Both the position numbers and the translations under genes were made by a program. 8,994 nt of DNA from Gordonia sp. UBA5067 (GTDB taxonomy: Bacteria; Actinomycetota; Actinomycetes; Mycobacteriales; Mycobacteriaceae). Shown piece after piece: positions 7,208-8,994 of the stretch; positions within the stretch are counted from its first letter, which is position 1; every line of letters starts with the position of its first letter. The notes under the pieces were generated by a model, which ran no database searches, was not told the origin of the DNA, and was given only the letters and a program-made list of their open reading frames with translations. The DNA lies in the NCBI RefSeq assembly GCF_002414845.1, contig NZ_DIAX01000057.1:17802-26795 (forward strand). The letters are read 5' to 3'.

Positions 7208-8200
7208 ATGTCCATCTCGGTAATCGGGGCCAACAAGCGCTATGGCGACTTTGCGGCGCTGCACGATGTGTCGATCGACATCCCGGAGGGGTCGCTGACC
7301 TCGCTGCTCGGACCGTCCGGGTCGGGGAAGTCCACCCTGCTGCGAGCGATCGCCGGACTCGACAGCCTGGACTCGGGCACCGTCATCATCAACGGCAATG
7401 ACGTCTCGGCGGCCTCCCCGCAAAAGCGGGACATCGGGTTCGTGTTCCAGCACTATGCCGCGTTCAAACACCTCACGGTGCGCGACAACATCGCTTTCGG
7501 GCTCAAGATCCGCAAACGGCCCAAGCGGGAGATCGACAAGAAGGTCGACGAGTTGCTCGACATCGTCGGTCTGACCGTGTTCCAGAAGCGCTTTCCCGCC
7601 CAGCTCTCCGGCGGCCAGCGGCAGCGGATGGCCCTGGCCCGTGCGTTGGCCGTCGATCCGCAGGTGCTGCTTCTCGACGAGCCGTTCGGCGCGCTCGACG
7701 CGAAGGTCCGCGAGGATCTGCGGAAGTGGCTGCGCCGCCTGCACGACGAGGTACATGTGACGACGGTGCTGGTGACCCACGATCAGGCGGAGGCGCTCGA
7801 CGTGTCCGACCGCATCGCGGTCCTGAACCAGGGCCGCATCGAGCAGGTCGGTGCCCCGGACGACCTCTATGACCGGCCGGCCAATCCGTTCGTGGCCTCC
7901 TTCCTCGGCTCGACCGTTCGGGTCAACGGCGAACTGGTGCGCCCGCACGACATCCGGATCGGGCGCAATCCGGAGATCGCCCTGCCCGGTGGCGACGCGG
8001 CCCTGGACACCGGGGTGGTCAAAGCCACCGTCGCGCGCGTGGTCAATCTGGGATTCGAGACGCGCGTCGAGTTGCTCGCCGCCGCCACCGGCGACGAGTT
8101 CGCCGCGCAGATCACCAGAGGGGACCAGAACGCGCTGCATTTGCAGCCCGGGGAAACGGTCTACGCGCGCGCCACCAAGATTGCCGCCTTCGATCGGTAG
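7208..8200 (+). CDS. cysA: Sulfate ABC transporter ATP-binding protein CysA
   Basis: The 330-residue ATPase that drives sulfate import on the cytoplasmic face of CysTW. All nucleotide-binding motifs are intact: Walker A GPSGSGKST (35-43), Q-loop Q81 in FVFQHYAAF, signature LSGGQRQRM (133-141), Walker B VLLLDEP (D157, E158), D-loop GALDAK (161-166) and switch H191 in VTHDQAEA. The H-Y-A-A-F after the Q-loop and the VFQKRFPAQLSGGQ context are characteristic of CysA. A regulatory C-terminal region (about 235-330) resembles the TOBE-type domain of sulfate/molybdate importers, with VRPHDIRIG and a final LQPGETVYARATKI. The start is ATG 7208, one base after the cysW stop. It is the last gene of the operon. 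M. tuberculosis calls its orthologue cysA1. Confidence 0.96.
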   Translation: MSISVIGANKRYGDFAALHDVSIDIPEGSLTSLLGPSGSGKSTLLRAIAGLDSLDSGTVIINGNDVSAASPQKRDIGFVFQHYAAFKHLTVRDNIAFGLKIRKRPKREIDKKVDELLDIVGLTVFQKRFPAQLSGGQRQRMALARALAVDPQVLLLDEPFGALDAKVREDLRKWLRRLHDEVHVTTVLVTHDQAEALDVSDRIAVLNQGRIEQVGAPDDLYDRPANPFVASFLGSTVRVNGELVRPHDIRIGRNPEIALPGGDAALDTGVVKATVARVVNLGFETRVELLAAATGDEFAAQITRGDQNALHLQPGETVYARATKIAAFDR

Positions 8201-8203
8201 AGG

Positions 8204-8222
8204 GTTGCAGCGGCGTTGCAAC
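8204..8222 (+). terminator. Small hairpin after cysA, weak terminator candidate
   Basis: GTTGCA (8204-8209) and TGCAAC (8217-8222) form a six-base-pair stem with a seven-base loop, four bases after the cysA stop. No T-run follows, so intrinsic termination in the classical sense is doubtful. It may instead protect the operon's 3' end, or be chance. Confidence 0.3.
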
Positions 8223-8276
8223 GGGAGGGGAATTCGGCGGCGCGTAGCGAGGATCACACCGGCGTGGAGTAGGACT

Positions 8277-8292
8277 GTCAGGAGACACTGAC
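8277..8292 (+). repeat. Inverted repeat ahead of the acyl-CoA synthetase, possible operator
   Basis: GTCAG (8277-8281) and CTGAC (8288-8292) are perfect five-base arms separated by six bases (GAGACA), 14 bases before the ATG. The dyad size suits a dimeric repressor such as a TetR-family protein, which often controls fatty-acid genes in actinobacteria. The rest of the 105-base gap (8201-8305) shows no convincing -35/-10 pair. Confidence 0.3.
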
Positions 8293-8305
8293 GAATTGAG
8301 GATCC

Positions 8306-8994
8306 ATGACCAGCGTTGCCCGCGCCGCTTCGGGGCTCGATACCCCGTTGACCCCGCTGCATTTCTTGGTGCGGTCTGCCGACGTTCATCCGACCAAACT
8401 CGCGGTGATCGACGGCGGTCGCCGGCTGACCTATGCCGAACTGGCCGCCGACGTCCGGCGGCTGGCGAGCGCGCTGACGGCATCGGGAGTCAGGGCGGGG
8501 GACAAGGTCGCCTATCTGGCGAGCAATTCGCTGGAGTTGTTGAGCGCGCATTTCGCGGTGCCGCTCATCGGCGGTGTCCTGGTCGCCGTCAACACGCGGC
8601 TCGCGCCCGCCGAGGTGCGCTACATCTGCAACCATTCGAGGGCGGTCCTGCTGGTCGGTGATGCCGGCCTGTTGGCGGCGCTCGACGGGATCGAGTTCGA
8701 CTCGGTCCGGGAGGTGGTGGAGACGCCGAGCCAGGACGGGGAGTACGACGGCGTCGCGCTGCGCTACGACGAGCTGATGGCGCGCGGCAATGCCGATGCG
8801 GTGTTCGACTGGGACGTCGACGACGAGAACGCGGTCATCTCCATCAACTACACCTCGGGCACCACCGGGCAGCCCAAGGGGGTCATGTACACCCATCGGG
8901 GCGCGTACCTGGCTTCGCTGGGCACCGCGATCACCCAGGGATTCTCAATCGACACCCGCTATCTGTGGACGTTGCCGATGTTCCACTGCAACGG
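8306..8994 (+). CDS. AMP-forming acyl-CoA synthetase (FadD-like), 3'-truncated by window edge
   Basis: The first 229 codons of an ANL-superfamily adenylating enzyme, which activates a carboxylic acid with ATP to an acyl-AMP and then to acyl-CoA. The frame stays open to the window end. The start ATG at 8306 is fixed by an in-frame TGA at 8297-8299 just upstream, and GAGGA (8298-8302) overlaps that stop. The P-loop-like signature YTSGTTGQPKG spans residues 182-192 with K191, and the PMFHCN block (H227) ends the window. The N-terminus LTPLHFLVRSADVHP and FAVPLIGGVLVAVNTRLAP resemble short/medium-chain and aryl acyl-CoA synthetases related to plant acyl-activating enzymes rather than classical long-chain FadD. 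The substrate cannot be told without the C-terminal two-thirds. It has no evident link to sulfate uptake, and the 105-base gap suggests separate transcription. Confidence 0.92.
   Translation, partial: MTSVARAASGLDTPLTPLHFLVRSADVHPTKLAVIDGGRRLTYAELAADVRRLASALTASGVRAGDKVAYLASNSLELLSAHFAVPLIGGVLVAVNTRLAPAEVRYICNHSRAVLLVGDAGLLAALDGIEFDSVREVVETPSQDGEYDGVALRYDELMARGNADAVFDWDVDDENAVISINYTSGTTGQPKGVMYTHRGAYLASLGTAITQGFSIDTRYLWTLPMFHCN

Noticed and set aside
7190..8896. A 568-codon open frame on the - strand across cysA and the acyl-CoA synthetase start
   Set aside because: It lies opposite cysA, which has every ABC ATPase motif. Its Arg/Asp/Gln/Val-rich translation resembles no family and is the usual antisense shadow of GC-rich codon bias.
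1..8994. A hidden novel system (defence island, phage remnant, CRISPR, insertion sequence or biosynthetic cluster)
   Set aside because: Every large gene belongs to a well-known family, base composition looks even throughout, and no terminal inverted repeats, integrase, tRNA or spaced repeats were seen.

Overview
The window comes from a high-GC actinobacterium, most probably of the order Mycobacteriales (Gordonia, Nocardia, Rhodococcus or relatives). This rests on the strong G/C bias at third codon positions, the GTG starts and GGAGG-type ribosome binding sites, and the gene order: lepA close to a subI-cysT-cysW-cysA sulfate transporter operon, as remembered for the Mycobacterium tuberculosis Rv2404c-Rv2397c neighbourhood. 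The genus is an inference. All genes lie on the + strand and are densely packed. The longest non-coding gap is about 120 bases.

Layout. Bases 3-1691 hold the 3' nine-tenths of lepA (elongation factor 4). Three bases later comes a complete M3-family zinc metallopeptidase (Dcp-like, 1695-3749), probably translated from the same transcript. After an 81-base gap with a plausible -10 element, two small membrane-protein genes overlap by four bases: a 98-residue protein (3831-4127) and a 25-residue, single-helix microprotein (4124-4201). A 118-base gap with a possible promoter and a 10-bp palindrome leads into the sulfate/thiosulfate ABC importer: lipoprotein SubI (4320-5453), permeases CysT (5450-6304) and CysW (6301-7206), and ATPase CysA (7208-8200). 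These are linked by ATGA overlaps or a one-base gap, so they form one translationally coupled operon. After a 105-base gap with two small inverted repeats, an AMP-forming acyl-CoA synthetase begins at 8306 and runs off the window end.

How the genes work together. SubI should capture sulfate outside the membrane, CysT and CysW form the channel, and CysA powers import to feed cysteine and other sulfur assimilation. lepA (ribosome back-translocation or assembly factor) and the peptidase (oligopeptide turnover) are housekeeping genes with no evident link to sulfate. The role of the two small membrane proteins is unknown.

Overall this looks like ordinary core chromosome. I saw no mobile element, CRISPR array, tRNA/rRNA or prophage signature, and no convincing new system. 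The items most worth a second look are the 25-residue microprotein and its 98-residue partner next to the sulfate operon, the palindrome in the subI leader, and the operator-like repeat ahead of the acyl-CoA synthetase.
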